From an uncultured Porphyromonas sp. (lineage in GTDB: Bacteria; Bacteroidota; Bacteroidia; Bacteroidales; Porphyromonadaceae), in the NCBI RefSeq assembly GCF_900541275.1, contig NZ_UQJH01000002.1, positions 107,376 through 171,375 on the forward strand: a stretch of 64,000 nucleotides of DNA. The letters are read 5' to 3'. Positions 26,294-34,936 of the stretch are shown one piece after another. Below the pieces are notes generated by a model. It was not told where the DNA came from, did no database searches, and was given only the letters and a program-made list of their open reading frames with translations. Position numbers and translations under genes: made by a program. How positions within the stretch are numbered: position 1 is the first letter of the stretch; every line of letters begins with the position of its first letter.

Positions 26294-26365
26294 TCAGTGA
26301 GGTGCCACGTGCTGGCCTCTCGGACGTTTTCTTTTAGACATAAAACAACCACAATATTTCATCTT

Positions 26366-27082
26366 ATGAAAAATCTCTTCAAGATCCTTCTTGTCGCAGC
26401 AGTACTGGCTCTTGCCTACGTGTGCTACGCCAGGGTAGAGACCCCGATCCGCTTCAAGAACACGAAGACTCAGCGTGAGCTCCGCATCATCGAGCGTCTC
26501 AAGGACGTCCGCACGGCTCAGGTGGCTTACAAGTCATCCAATGGTCATCACACGCCCTCCTTTGACGAGCTGATCAATTGGCTCCAGAATGGTCAGGTGA
26601 AGACCGTGCGTCGTCAGCTGGAGCTCAGCGAGAAGCAGCTCGAGGATGGTATGACCGAGCAGGATGCACTTGCTATCGTCGCTCAGGCCAAGAAGACCGG
26701 TGACTGGACGAAGGCCAAGGAGCAGAGACTGGTCAGGAATATCAATGGCGAGACCGTAGTCTTCTCCCGTGACACCGTGATCGCTCCGGCGCTGACTACC
26801 GTATTTGGTGAGCGTCAGGTAGACCTCAGCACCTTCGGCAAGATCCCCAATACCGGTGAGTACTTCCAGATGGACACCGCCTCGATCATCACCGGTCCGG
26901 AGGGTCATCAGTATGCGATTAACGTCTTCCAGGCGAGCGCACCCTTTGCCGCTTACCTCGGCGACCTCGATGGAACGGAGCTGAATAACGCAGTGGACCG
27001 CCAGACGAAGATGGGGAAGTATCCCGGCATGAAGGTCGGCTCACTGACTGAGATCAATAATAACGCAGGTAACTGGGAGTAA
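26366..27082 (+). CDS. Conserved hypothetical protein with N-terminal membrane anchor
   Basis: A 238-residue protein starting MKNLFKILLVAAVLALAYVC, which is a signal-anchor or signal peptide. The rest is soluble and probably periplasmic: RIIERLKDVRTAQVAYKSSN and GHHTPSFDELINWLQNGQVK, resembling the helix-then-strand start of pseudopilin-like or secreted proteins, then ALTTVFGERQVDLSTFGKIP. I do not recognise a named family. The frame is open upstream to 26282, but the promoter box at 26286 supports the later ATG. It is a single gene followed by a strong hairpin. Confidence 0.7.
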   Translation: MKNLFKILLVAAVLALAYVCYARVETPIRFKNTKTQRELRIIERLKDVRTAQVAYKSSNGHHTPSFDELINWLQNGQVKTVRRQLELSEKQLEDGMTEQDALAIVAQAKKTGDWTKAKEQRLVRNINGETVVFSRDTVIAPALTTVFGERQVDLSTFGKIPNTGEYFQMDTASIITGPEGHQYAINVFQASAPFAAYLGDLDGTELNNAVDRQTKMGKYPGMKVGSLTEINNNAGNWE

Positions 27083-27131
27083 TCCACGAGGACTGAGTAC
27101 CTATAGACCCAGCTACTTACTGAATGAATCT

Positions 27132-27175
27132 GAGAGCCGATCTGTACCGGTACCGACCGTGTGAGATCGGCTCTC
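27132..27175 (+). terminator. Hairpin terminator after the 26366 gene
   Basis: A perfect 12-bp stem, GAGAGCCGATCT (27132-27143) with AGATCGGCTCTC (27164-27175), lies 50 bases after the stop. The loop contains CCGGTACCG-type self-complementary bases. Only a short T run follows. Confidence 0.65.
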
Positions 27176-27194
27176 TTGCCTACTATCCCACCCT

Positions 27195-28016
27195 ATGGAT
27201 CAGATCAGAGACCGACACACCGGTCGTGACCTAACAGAGTCAGACATCAAGCGGAGCTCACTCCTCATTACCCTTAGCGATAATGGGCTCGAGGGGGTGA
27301 TCGCTGAGAGTGGCGATCGTCCTCTGGTCCGGAGCCACATCCTCGTACGAGGCAAGGAGGCGGCAGAGGACTTCCTCCGCCGGAGGGAGCTTGCTCGCCC
27401 CTTTGGCTCCACCACTCTCTACATCGATGAGGGAGGGAGCTACACGCTGGTGCCGAGAGACTTCACCAGCGGAGGCGTGTCACCCCGGCACTGGCTTGCT
27501 GATCTCCCTGAGGGACACTGCCTGCAGAGTACCACGATCAGTGATCTGGGGATAGACCTGATCTTTACCACCACGGAGGAGACATTTGACGAGTGCCAGA
27601 GCGCTCTGCAGAGTCCGTCCTACGCTCATCCCGTCGCAGCTCTTGCACTCGCAGGGGCGACCTACAGCCGTCGGCGCTACCCGCGGACCCTCTTGGCACT
27701 GGTCTCAGAGGGGCACACGGATCTCTGCTACTGCGAGTCGGGGCGCCTTCGCCTCGCTAATCGCTACACCATAGCCGACCGCGTGGACCTACTCTACTAC
27801 ATCACGTCAGTGTGGGAGCACTTCCGCCTCGACAAGGAGCAGGATCACCTCCTGATCTTTGGGGAGGAGTCAGACGAGATAGACTCCGCCACACAACTCT
27901 TGAGAGGTGCGGTGGCCAACGTGAGGGTCAATGACTATGGATCCCTCTGCGCCCACCCCGAGGAGCTGGCAGACATCCACTCCCCGATCATCCGTCTCGC
28001 TCTGATATGCGCATAA
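27195..28016 (+). CDS. DUF3822 family protein
   Basis: A 273-residue protein typical of the DUF3822 family that precedes rsmD in Bacteroidetes. It is predicted to adopt an actin/ASKHA-like fold; visible stretches are SSLLITLSDNGLEGVIAESG, DLIFTTTEETF and HTDLCYCESGRLRLANRYTI, where two related halves would form the fold. No biochemical role is established. Its last ten bases overlap rsmD, implying coupled translation. Confidence 0.8.
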   Translation: MDQIRDRHTGRDLTESDIKRSSLLITLSDNGLEGVIAESGDRPLVRSHILVRGKEAAEDFLRRRELARPFGSTTLYIDEGGSYTLVPRDFTSGGVSPRHWLADLPEGHCLQSTTISDLGIDLIFTTTEETFDECQSALQSPSYAHPVAALALAGATYSRRRYPRTLLALVSEGHTDLCYCESGRLRLANRYTIADRVDLLYYITSVWEHFRLDKEQDHLLIFGEESDEIDSATQLLRGAVANVRVNDYGSLCAHPEELADIHSPIIRLALICA

Positions 28017-28576
28017 TCAGCGGGAAATACGGTCGCCGACGCTTTGAGGTGCCTCGCACCTTTAAGGCTCGCCCCACAACCGATATGGCGAAGGAGAATT
28101 TATTTAACATCCTTGCCAACTACGTCGACTGGGAGGAGAGCGATGCGCTTGACCTCTTTGCCGGCACCGGCAGCCTCGGCTTCGAGATGCTCTCGAGAGG
28201 GGCTCATAGCGTGACCGCGATCGATCGCGATGAGGCGCATGCCGCCTTTATCCGCCAGACGGCAGAGACACTGGGCGACCCGGGGTATAAGGTCATTCAC
28301 TACGACGTACTCAAGTGGCTCAGACGACTTGCCGTCAAGGAGCCATCGGAGGTGCCGAGCTATCAGGTCATCGTAGCGGATCCGCCCTACGACTTAGCGC
28401 AGCTACCGGAGTTGCCCCAACTGATCCGGGAGGCGCACATCCTCGCCGAGGGAGGACTCTATGTACAGGAGCATCCCAAGGAGGTGGACTTCAGCGACGA
28501 TCCCGACTTTATCGAGATGCGCCACTATGGAGCGGTTCACTTCTCCTTTTTTAGACCTAATAATTCACCTCATTAA
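28007..28576 (+). CDS. rsmD: 16S rRNA (guanine(966)-N(2))-methyltransferase
   Basis: SAM-dependent methylation of G966 in 16S rRNA. It has 189 residues starting MRIISGKYGRRRFEVP, then RPTTDMAKENLFNIL, SAM-binding ALDLFAGTGSLGFEMLSRGA, and catalytic VADPPYD near residue 124. It overlaps DUF3822 by ten bases. Confidence 0.96.
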   Translation: MRIISGKYGRRRFEVPRTFKARPTTDMAKENLFNILANYVDWEESDALDLFAGTGSLGFEMLSRGAHSVTAIDRDEAHAAFIRQTAETLGDPGYKVIHYDVLKWLRRLAVKEPSEVPSYQVIVADPPYDLAQLPELPQLIREAHILAEGGLYVQEHPKEVDFSDDPDFIEMRHYGAVHFSFFRPNNSPH

Positions 28577-28609
28577 TACATTTCACTAACTCAAAAAAGA
28601 AAGAACATT

Positions 28610-28861
28610 ATGGGACTCATTTATTCACTTATCATCGGTCTCGTCGCCGGTCTGCTCGCTTCCTGGATCATGCCCGGAGGCGCCAAGGGGATCATCTGGA
28701 ATACGATCCTCGGTCTCATCGGAGGTGTCGTCGGAGGTTGGGTATTCAGCCTCATTGGCGTCGCTGAGGGAAGTGGCTTCTGGGGACAGCTCGTCGTAGC
28801 TGTCATCGGTGCCATCATCCTGATCGCTATCTACAACGCCATCACCAAGCGTAAGAGATAA
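28610..28861 (+). CDS. GlsB/YeaQ/YmgE-family small membrane protein
   Basis: An 83-residue very hydrophobic protein, MGLIYSLIIGLVAGLLASWI followed by MPGGAKGIIWNTILGLIGGVVGG. Three membrane segments and glycine-zipper patterns fit the transglycosylase-associated (GlsB/YeaQ/YmgE) family, often linked to stress but without known activity. It ends TKRKR and is followed by a hairpin terminator. Confidence 0.9.
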   Translation: MGLIYSLIIGLVAGLLASWIMPGGAKGIIWNTILGLIGGVVGGWVFSLIGVAEGSGFWGQLVVAVIGAIILIAIYNAITKRKR

Positions 28862-28889
28862 GCAGTCCACTGCTGCACTTTACATCAGA

Positions 28890-28930
28890 GAGCCCTCCTC
28901 TCTTCATCAGTCGATGGAGGAGGAGGGCTC
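28890..28930 (+). terminator. Hairpin terminator after the GlsB-like gene
   Basis: An 11-bp stem, GAGCCCTCCTC (28890-28900) with GAGGAGGGCTC (28920-28930), followed by CTTTA. It overlaps the extreme upstream part of the next open frame, which supports the later start (28965) for the nuclease. Confidence 0.7.
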
Positions 28931-28964
28931 CTTTAGCATCACTCATCTCCTCACGCAGTACACT

Positions 28965-31900
28965 ATGGCAAAGCCTTTCCTCCAGCAGATTGCTGAGCAC
29001 TTCCACAGCCTAACCTCGCAACCCGGTGCCACTCCACTGCATCAATACCGCTTCATCTTTCACAATCAGAGAGCGGGGATCTTCCTCTGCCACTATCTGG
29101 AGCAGTGCCCTAATGCGAGACCGCTACTGCTGCCGGAGTGTACTACGATGAATAGCCTCATCAAGCGTAGGCTGCACCTCTCCGGGGGGGAGGATCCCAA
29201 TAACGAACTGCTGGTGATCCACAAGATCTACCTCGCCTACCTCGAGGTGATGGGTCTCGGACCGGAGGAGCGCTCCTTTGAGGACTTTTACGACTTGGGG
29301 CAGGCTCTGCTCCGTGACTTTGACGACATCGACAAGCACCTCATCAAGGTCAGCAGCTTCTTAGAGAACCTGCGCAACCACAAGGTGCTCACTGAGGAGC
29401 TCTCCACCTTCCTCTCCCGCCGGCAGTGGAGTGCGGTCAGCAAGCTGATCTACGACAAGGATGCCGACTGGAGCGGGATCGAGACGGAAACGGTGACCGA
29501 GGAGAAGGAGACGAAGAAGTCGGAGGAGATGAAGAAAAGATTCCTCGACTTCTGGATCAAGCTTCCCAGGATCTACAGTCGTGCCAAGAGCCTGCTGAAG
29601 AAGGAGGGGCTCGCCTACGAGGGGATGATGCTCCGGGAGGCGGTCCGGCAGATCAAGAAGGGGAAGCTCAGTCTCACCGACGACGGGATGATCACCGTCT
29701 TTGTGGGACTCAATGCTCAGACGCCCGCCATGTACAGGATCCTCGACCACTTCAGAGACTCCGGTAAGGCAATCTTCTACTGGGACTATTTCACCGACCC
29801 GATCGTGAATTCTCCCGGACTCGCCGGTTCTTTTGTCAAGCAGAATACCTCGGAGTACCCCGCTCCGACCGAAGGGGCCTACCACATTGATTTTGACATC
29901 CCTGATCAGGCCCGCGACCTCCGCACCGCACTCATATCTACCGCCTCGGCTGTCGCCCAGACCGGAGCGATCCGCAAGCTGATAGAGAGAGACAAGCAAG
30001 AGGACGGCTGGAAAAAGATCGTGCAGTCACTGAGCAAGTCGGACGAGAGCGCCCCACTCTATGACCCGCACGAACCACTGCGGACGGCAATCGTCCTTCC
30101 CGATGAGAGTCTCCTCTTACCACTCCTGAGCAATATGCCGAAGGGGATCGACAAGATCAATGTCACCATGGGCTACCCCATCAAGGGCATCCCCGTCGCA
30201 GCGATGCTGAGCCTGCTGCTTAAGTACTGGAGCAACTACTACACGCGGGGGCAACGGTACCGCCTCACTGAGGTATGCGAGATCCTCATGCTGACCGCCC
30301 TCTCCAAGTTTTTCTCCGATAAGAAGATGGTAGAAGCACGCCGACAGCTGATGGATCAGCTGATCGACGAGAAGAGCTACTTCATCGGCACCCGCGAACT
30401 TCGGAACCTGATCAAAAAGCACTTTCCTGATAAGAACCGCACGCGGGATATACTGCTGACTATTTTCAGCGAACCAGAGACTCTCACCGCTGACAAGGTT
30501 TGCTATCCCGCGGGGGTTGCGCTGACGGAGCAGGTGGACCACCTCCTCGAGCTCCTCGTCACGGAGAGCGCAACCACAGAGGAGGATGAGGATCCCGAGC
30601 AGGGGATGATCAAGTACATCCGTCGATACCTCATCCGGCCACAGCTCACCTCTCAGAGGGGCTACCATAAGCGCCACGCCGAGAGCAGTCCGAGCCCCTT
30701 CTCCTTCCCCGTAGTGGTGGATCTCCTCCGCACCACGATCTCTCAGGCGAGGATCCCCTTCAGCGGCATGCCACTGGGAGGCGTACAGGTGATGGGGCTG
30801 TTAGAGACACGCGGGCTTGACTTCGACACTGTCATCATCCCCGATGCAGCTGAGGGCATCCTCCCCACTGCCACCCGGCTCGATACGACCATCCCATTCT
30901 CTCTCCGGACAGCGTACCACCTCCCGACGACCGATCTGCAGGAGCAGACAAGAGCCTACAATTTCTTCCGCCTTATGTCGCGCGCCAAGCGCGTCGTCTT
31001 CCTCTACGACTCACGCACCGGAGACTCTTCCGTGGGAGAGCCGTCACGCTACGTGCAGCTCCTCAGGGACGTCTACCACGTGCCTATGTACGAAGCGGAG
31101 GCCTCTTTTCCCCTCACCAGAGCAGAGACTGGCGGCAACCTCATTGAGGACAAGACGCTGGTCAGCCGGTACAGGGCTAGCATAAGCGCCAAAACGCCTA
31201 CAGAGAAGGTAAAGCGCCTCTCGGCCTCACGGATGAAGGACTTCCACACCTGCCCGAGACGCTTCTACTACACCGCCATTGAGGGGATCAAGGACGATGA
31301 GAACCTGTCCGGTGTCCTCGACAAGAGAGACAGCGGCACCCTATTCCACACTGCGATGCAATTGCTCTATAAGGAGAAGGAGGGAATTACGGATGGTCTC
31401 TCGCTTATTAGTCTCACCGAAATCCTGAATAGCAATGCGATAGACGAGGCTGTAGACGAAAGTGCCAAGGAACTCCACCTCAAGTTTCAGGCGAGTGACT
31501 ACAACGACAACCAGGTTGAGATGACAAAGATCCTTGTCGAGCGGATGGTGAAGGCGGATCTCGAGCGGGTTGAGACAGGCGGTTCCATCACCTATGTCGG
31601 CGGTGAGATAGAGATAGAGACTACTTATGAGGGAGCAAACTTCAAGCTCATCATCGACCGCATAGACGTGCAGGACGGCACCGTCAATATCATTGACTAC
31701 AAGACCGGGCGGGACAAGACCGAGTGCGATCTATCTAAGTGGCCTACAGAGTCGGATAATCTGAGCGAGTGCCTCAAGCAGGCTAAGGAAATCAACGGCG
31801 CAGTCATCCAGCTCCTGTACTACTGCGACGTGATACTCACGTCGGGCGAGCTCAACCGGTTCTTGTCAGATAAAAACCTTAACATCCGCCCGATGATCCT

Positions 31901-32153
31901 CAAGCCCGGTGCGCCCGACATTAATGATGGCATCATCACACTGAAGCTTCCCAAGGGAAAAGATCCGAACCCGGTCGTGATCAGCGACTACCGGACAAAT
32001 GTGAACTCAAGCGTAAAGGAGTGGCTGCGAGAGGCGGTGAGACTGATCCTCGACGATGACTTCAGCTTTGCCGTAGAGGCCGGCGATGCGAGTGGCTGTA
32101 ACTACTGCCCCGCCTCCATGCTGTGTGAGAAGTATATCCCTAAAAAATGGTAA
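28965..32153 (+). CDS. AddB-like PD-(D/E)XK exonuclease subunit, orphan
   Basis: A 1062-residue protein resembling AddB of AddAB double-strand-break resection complexes. The N-terminal helicase-like region (YRFIFHNQRAGIFLCHYLEQ, LLPECTTMNSLIKRRL) lacks a Walker A GKT, as in Bacteroidetes AddB homologues. The RVMGLLETRGLDFDTVII-type motif (QVMGLLETRGLDFDTVII) resembles a superfamily-1 motif V region. The C-terminal nuclease has Cys ligands for an iron-sulfur cluster (CPRRFYY near 762 and CNYCPASMLC near 1045) and the core LIIDRIDVQDGTVNIIDYKT. No AddA-type helicase is in the window. The ATG at 28914 lies in a terminator, so 28965 is chosen. Confidence 0.87.
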   Translation: MAKPFLQQIAEHFHSLTSQPGATPLHQYRFIFHNQRAGIFLCHYLEQCPNARPLLLPECTTMNSLIKRRLHLSGGEDPNNELLVIHKIYLAYLEVMGLGPEERSFEDFYDLGQALLRDFDDIDKHLIKVSSFLENLRNHKVLTEELSTFLSRRQWSAVSKLIYDKDADWSGIETETVTEEKETKKSEEMKKRFLDFWIKLPRIYSRAKSLLKKEGLAYEGMMLREAVRQIKKGKLSLTDDGMITVFVGLNAQTPAMYRILDHFRDSGKAIFYWDYFTDPIVNSPGLAGSFVKQNTSEYPAPTEGAYHIDFDIPDQARDLRTALISTASAVAQTGAIRKLIERDKQEDGWKKIVQSLSKSDESAPLYDPHEPLRTAIVLPDESLLLPLLSNMPKGIDKINVTMGYPIKGIPVAAMLSLLLKYWSNYYTRGQRYRLTEVCEILMLTALSKFFSDKKMVEARRQLMDQLIDEKSYFIGTRELRNLIKKHFPDKNRTRDILLTIFSEPETLTADKVCYPAGVALTEQVDHLLELLVTESATTEEDEDPEQGMIKYIRRYLIRPQLTSQRGYHKRHAESSPSPFSFPVVVDLLRTTISQARIPFSGMPLGGVQVMGLLETRGLDFDTVIIPDAAEGILPTATRLDTTIPFSLRTAYHLPTTDLQEQTRAYNFFRLMSRAKRVVFLYDSRTGDSSVGEPSRYVQLLRDVYHVPMYEAEASFPLTRAETGGNLIEDKTLVSRYRASISAKTPTEKVKRLSASRMKDFHTCPRRFYYTAIEGIKDDENLSGVLDKRDSGTLFHTAMQLLYKEKEGITDGLSLISLTEILNSNAIDEAVDESAKELHLKFQASDYNDNQVEMTKILVERMVKADLERVETGGSITYVGGEIEIETTYEGANFKLIIDRIDVQDGTVNIIDYKTGRDKTECDLSKWPTESDNLSECLKQAKEINGAVIQLLYYCDVILTSGELNRFLSDKNLNIRPMILKPGAPDINDGIITLKLPKGKDPNPVVISDYRTNVNSSVKEWLREAVRLILDDDFSFAVEAGDASGCNYCPASMLCEKYIPKKW

Positions 32154-32161
32154 TCCCACCC

Positions 32162-32830
32162 ATGACCGATCTACAAGTCATCATCAATCCCTCCGGCATC
32201 AGCTACGCTGGCTCCTACCATCAGCAGCGAGAGCTCTTCGACCAAGCGATCGAGGCAAAGCATCGCGGTGAAGTGCCGAGACAGTATCTGATCTTCAACG
32301 AGCACAAGCCGGTCATCACCCTTGGGCTTAATGCTAAGGAGGAGAGTCTCCTCTACCCCGAGGAGCAGATCCGCCGGGCAGGTATCGACCTCGTCCGGAC
32401 CAATCGCGGTGGCGACGCCACATACCATGGTCCGGGGCAGTGGACCGTCTACCCTATCCTCGACCTCGAGCAGCTCCACCTCGGCGTCAGGCGCTACGTC
32501 GCTGCTCTCGAGGAGGTGGCATGCACCGTACTTCGTCGGTATGGTCTCGCCGGTGAGCTGATGGACGACGCACCCGGCGTCTGGCTGCATACAGACAGCT
32601 ACCCCCGCAAGGTCTGTGCCCTTGGCGTGCGCGCCAGCCGCTTCGTCACTATGCACGGGATCGCCTTCAACGTCAATACCCACGAGGATGCCTACCACTG
32701 GATCAACCCCTGTGGCTTCAGCGATCGAGGCGTCACCAGTCTGGCTCGTGAGCTGGGGCACGAGGTCCCTATGGAGGAGGCAAAAGCGGCTCTGCTGGAC
32801 GCCTTCCACGAGGTCTTCTCCTTTGAGTAA
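32162..32830 (+). CDS. lipB: Octanoyltransferase
   Basis: Transfers octanoyl groups from acyl-carrier protein to lipoyl domains, the first step of lipoate synthesis. About 222 residues: LIFNEHKPVITLGLNAKEES, RTNRGGDATYHGPGQWTVYP (signature), the catalytic Lys stretch KVCALGVRASRFVTMHGIAF and the Cys in WINPCGFSDRGVTSL. An upstream in-frame ATG at 32147 overlaps the nuclease stop and would add five residues; either start is possible, so coupling to the nuclease gene cannot be excluded. Confidence 0.94.
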   Translation: MTDLQVIINPSGISYAGSYHQQRELFDQAIEAKHRGEVPRQYLIFNEHKPVITLGLNAKEESLLYPEEQIRRAGIDLVRTNRGGDATYHGPGQWTVYPILDLEQLHLGVRRYVAALEEVACTVLRRYGLAGELMDDAPGVWLHTDSYPRKVCALGVRASRFVTMHGIAFNVNTHEDAYHWINPCGFSDRGVTSLARELGHEVPMEEAKAALLDAFHEVFSFE

Positions 32831-32840
32831 ATAGTAGTGC

Positions 32841-32888
32841 AAAAGCGCTGAGGTCCCTCCACAAGAGCGGAGAGACCTCAGCGCTTTT
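32841..32888. terminator. Bidirectional intrinsic terminator between lipB and slyD
   Basis: A perfect 14-bp stem, AAAAGCGCTGAGGT (32841-32854) with ACCTCAGCGCTTTT (32875-32888). The A/T ends supply a U-tract in both directions, suited to two convergent operons. Confidence 0.85.
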
Positions 32889-32905
32889 GGTTTTGAGCTA
32901 AAAGC

Positions 32906-33511
32906 TTAGTGGGACTTGTGACAGAGACAGTCGTTGCCACGCCCATGGTGGCACGTTTCGTCGTGATGATGACCACAGCACTCCTCATCGTCAGAGCCAC
33001 AGCAGCATCCACCATGGAGGAGCTGCTCGAAGCGCTTGAGCTCCTGATCCGTGGCGGGGTGAGCCTCCTGTACGTGGCCGACAAAGTGGAGCGTCTTGCC
33101 GGAGAGCGGGTGATTGAAGTCCATCCTCACTTTATCATCCGTGATGTCGAGCACCAGTCCATTGACAGTCTGACCATCAGCGGTGCGCATAGGGACGTAG
33201 CGCCCCACCTGTACAAAGCCGCTATCGAAGTTTCCCTCCGGATCTTGGAAGATGGACTTGTTGAGATCCATCAGGAGCTGCTCCTGGAAGGGACCATAGG
33301 CAGCCTCAGGCTCGAGTGTGAAGTCAAAGGCATCCCCATCATCGAGGCCGCTTAGCTCTTTCTCAAAGTCAGGCAGCAGGATCCCGAGACCATGGACATA
33401 GTCCATAGGGCGATCCTCCGTCGTCTCCTCGACAAATGTCTCAGAGCCATCAGGAGCGACCTCGGTGAGCTTATACTGTACGCGGACGTAGGACTTATCG
33501 TTTATCTTCAT
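32906..33511 (-). CDS. slyD: SlyD-like FKBP prolyl isomerase with His/Cys-rich tail
   Basis: Peptidyl-prolyl isomerase and chaperone of 201 residues, with an FKBP fold split by an insert-in-flap domain: VHGLGILLPDFEKELSGLDDGD, then FTLEPEAAYGPFQEQLLMDL, then MDFNHPLSGKTLHFVGHV. The last 36 residues carry eight Cys and eight His (for example CCCGSDDEECCGHHHDETC), a metal-binding tail like that of enterobacterial SlyD used in nickel handling. Nickel enzymes are not seen in the window, so the metal is open. It overlaps pssA by four bases. Confidence 0.93.
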   Translation of the reverse strand: MKINDKSYVRVQYKLTEVAPDGSETFVEETTEDRPMDYVHGLGILLPDFEKELSGLDDGDAFDFTLEPEAAYGPFQEQLLMDLNKSIFQDPEGNFDSGFVQVGRYVPMRTADGQTVNGLVLDITDDKVRMDFNHPLSGKTLHFVGHVQEAHPATDQELKRFEQLLHGGCCCGSDDEECCGHHHDETCHHGRGNDCLCHKSH

Positions 33512-34221
33512 TGGTTTGTTGATTTTGCGCCTGACTTATGCGTCAGCCACGTGATTAAGTTAAGCAAAATGTAAAGCATCATCGCCCAGGCGATCCCCTC
33601 AATGCCGCAGAGGATCAGCGCCACAATTGCAGCAATGACGACGATTATCAGACCGATATTGGCTCGCCAGCCCTTGGAGAGCTGCTTCAGTCCAAAGAAA
33701 GGTACCTCGCACACCAGCAACCAGGCATCCACGACCATAAAGAGGACAAAGAGGGTCTGGGAGAGCGGTGTGGGGGCGATGCCATGCCCCTCGAAGAAGA
33801 GCGCCAGCGGAGCCAGCATCACAGCGTTGCCGGTGGTGGCAAGGCCGATGAAGGAGGTGGTCTGACGAGGGTCGTTATTGAACTTCGCCAGACGGTAGAT
33901 CGAGGCGGGCACGACCAGCAGCGGTGCCCAGCAGGCGACACCCCAGCCCAGCTCTCGGAGCACCAGCGTCAGCAAGATCGCCGGCGCAGCACCGAAGGAG
34001 ATGACATCAGAGAGGGAGTCGAGGTCGCCCCCTATGTCCGACGTGGCGTGGAGTAGCCGTGCGGTCATCCCGTCGAGCACGTCTGCGATCAGGCTCACAG
34101 CTATGCAGCAGAGCGCTGCCTGGAGCGAGACCGTGAGGTACATCACGATGGAGAGCGCCCCGAAGAGCCCGTTGGAGAGCGTGAGGAGGTTGGGGAGGTA
34201 TTTATAGATCGGCTTTGCCAT
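33508..34221 (-). CDS. pssA: CDP-diacylglycerol-serine O-phosphatidyltransferase
   Basis: Membrane enzyme making phosphatidylserine from CDP-diacylglycerol and serine. It has 237 residues and about seven hydrophobic segments. The CDP-alcohol phosphotransferase motif is LADVLDGMTARLLHATSDIG followed by GDLDSLSDVISFG, with all Asp residues present. It is next to psd, which decarboxylates its product, a common pairing. The start is ten bases after the psd stop. Confidence 0.95.
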   Translation of the reverse strand: MAKPIYKYLPNLLTLSNGLFGALSIVMYLTVSLQAALCCIAVSLIADVLDGMTARLLHATSDIGGDLDSLSDVISFGAAPAILLTLVLRELGWGVACWAPLLVVPASIYRLAKFNNDPRQTTSFIGLATTGNAVMLAPLALFFEGHGIAPTPLSQTLFVLFMVVDAWLLVCEVPFFGLKQLSKGWRANIGLIIVVIAAIVALILCGIEGIAWAMMLYILLNLITWLTHKSGAKSTNQ

Positions 34222-34230
34222 AGATTCTAT

Positions 34231-34908
34231 TTACTTACACGACGTGCGCGGAGGCAGCTCCGCCAGTATGGTGACATTGCCGGTGACCGGTTCGTCAAGG
34301 TCCACGAGGGGCTTACTCCCGATGGGGAGGAAGATGTCGACGCGGGAGCCGAGCTTGATAAAGCCCAGCTGATCATCGATCTCACACCTCTCCCCCTCTC
34401 TGAGATAGGTCTCTATGCGACGAGCCATCGCCCCAGCGATCTGGCGAACCACGATGTGGTGTCCCTCTGAAGTGACGATCTCGACGGTGGAGCGCTCGTT
34501 CTCCGTACTGCTCTTAGGGACATAGGCGGCGTAGACATTGCCCCGGTGGTGACGCACATAGGTCACCTCGCCCGCTACCGGCACCCACTGAGCATGAACG
34601 TTGAAGAGGGACATAAAGGTGGAGATCATCAGGCACTTACCGCCCAATACCTCCGGCTCGTCCACTTCCTCGATCGCCACGATGTGCCCATCCGCCGAGG
34701 CGAGCACCAGCCCGTCCGTCGGCTTACCATGGATGCGATGTGGGGAGCGGTAAAAATTGAAGGCGATACCCAGCAGCACCACACTCACCACGACAGCGAG
34801 CCAAAAGGGCCACCGCTGCTCCACGACTAAGTAGACGTAGAGACAGAGGAAGCCGAGGAATATCCCCGCAGCGACTAAGAAGGTCGTGCCCTCGTGGTGG
34901 ATCTTCAT
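34231..34908 (-). CDS. psd: Phosphatidylserine decarboxylase proenzyme
   Basis: Makes phosphatidylethanolamine. A 225-residue, short PSD-A type: N-terminal membrane segments (FLVAAGIFLGFLCLYVYLVV), NFYRSPHRIHG, GKCLMISTFMSLFNVHAQWV, and the cleavage region IKLGSRVDIFLPIGS. There the Gly-Ser bond is cut to form the pyruvoyl prosthetic group. It lies between glgP and pssA in the same direction. Confidence 0.94.
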   Translation of the reverse strand: MKIHHEGTTFLVAAGIFLGFLCLYVYLVVEQRWPFWLAVVVSVVLLGIAFNFYRSPHRIHGKPTDGLVLASADGHIVAIEEVDEPEVLGGKCLMISTFMSLFNVHAQWVPVAGEVTYVRHHRGNVYAAYVPKSSTENERSTVEIVTSEGHHIVVRQIAGAMARRIETYLREGERCEIDDQLGFIKLGSRVDIFLPIGSKPLVDLDEPVTGNVTILAELPPRTSCK

Positions 34909-34936
34909 CCTGCTATCAGTGCAGTAGTGGCGTGCG

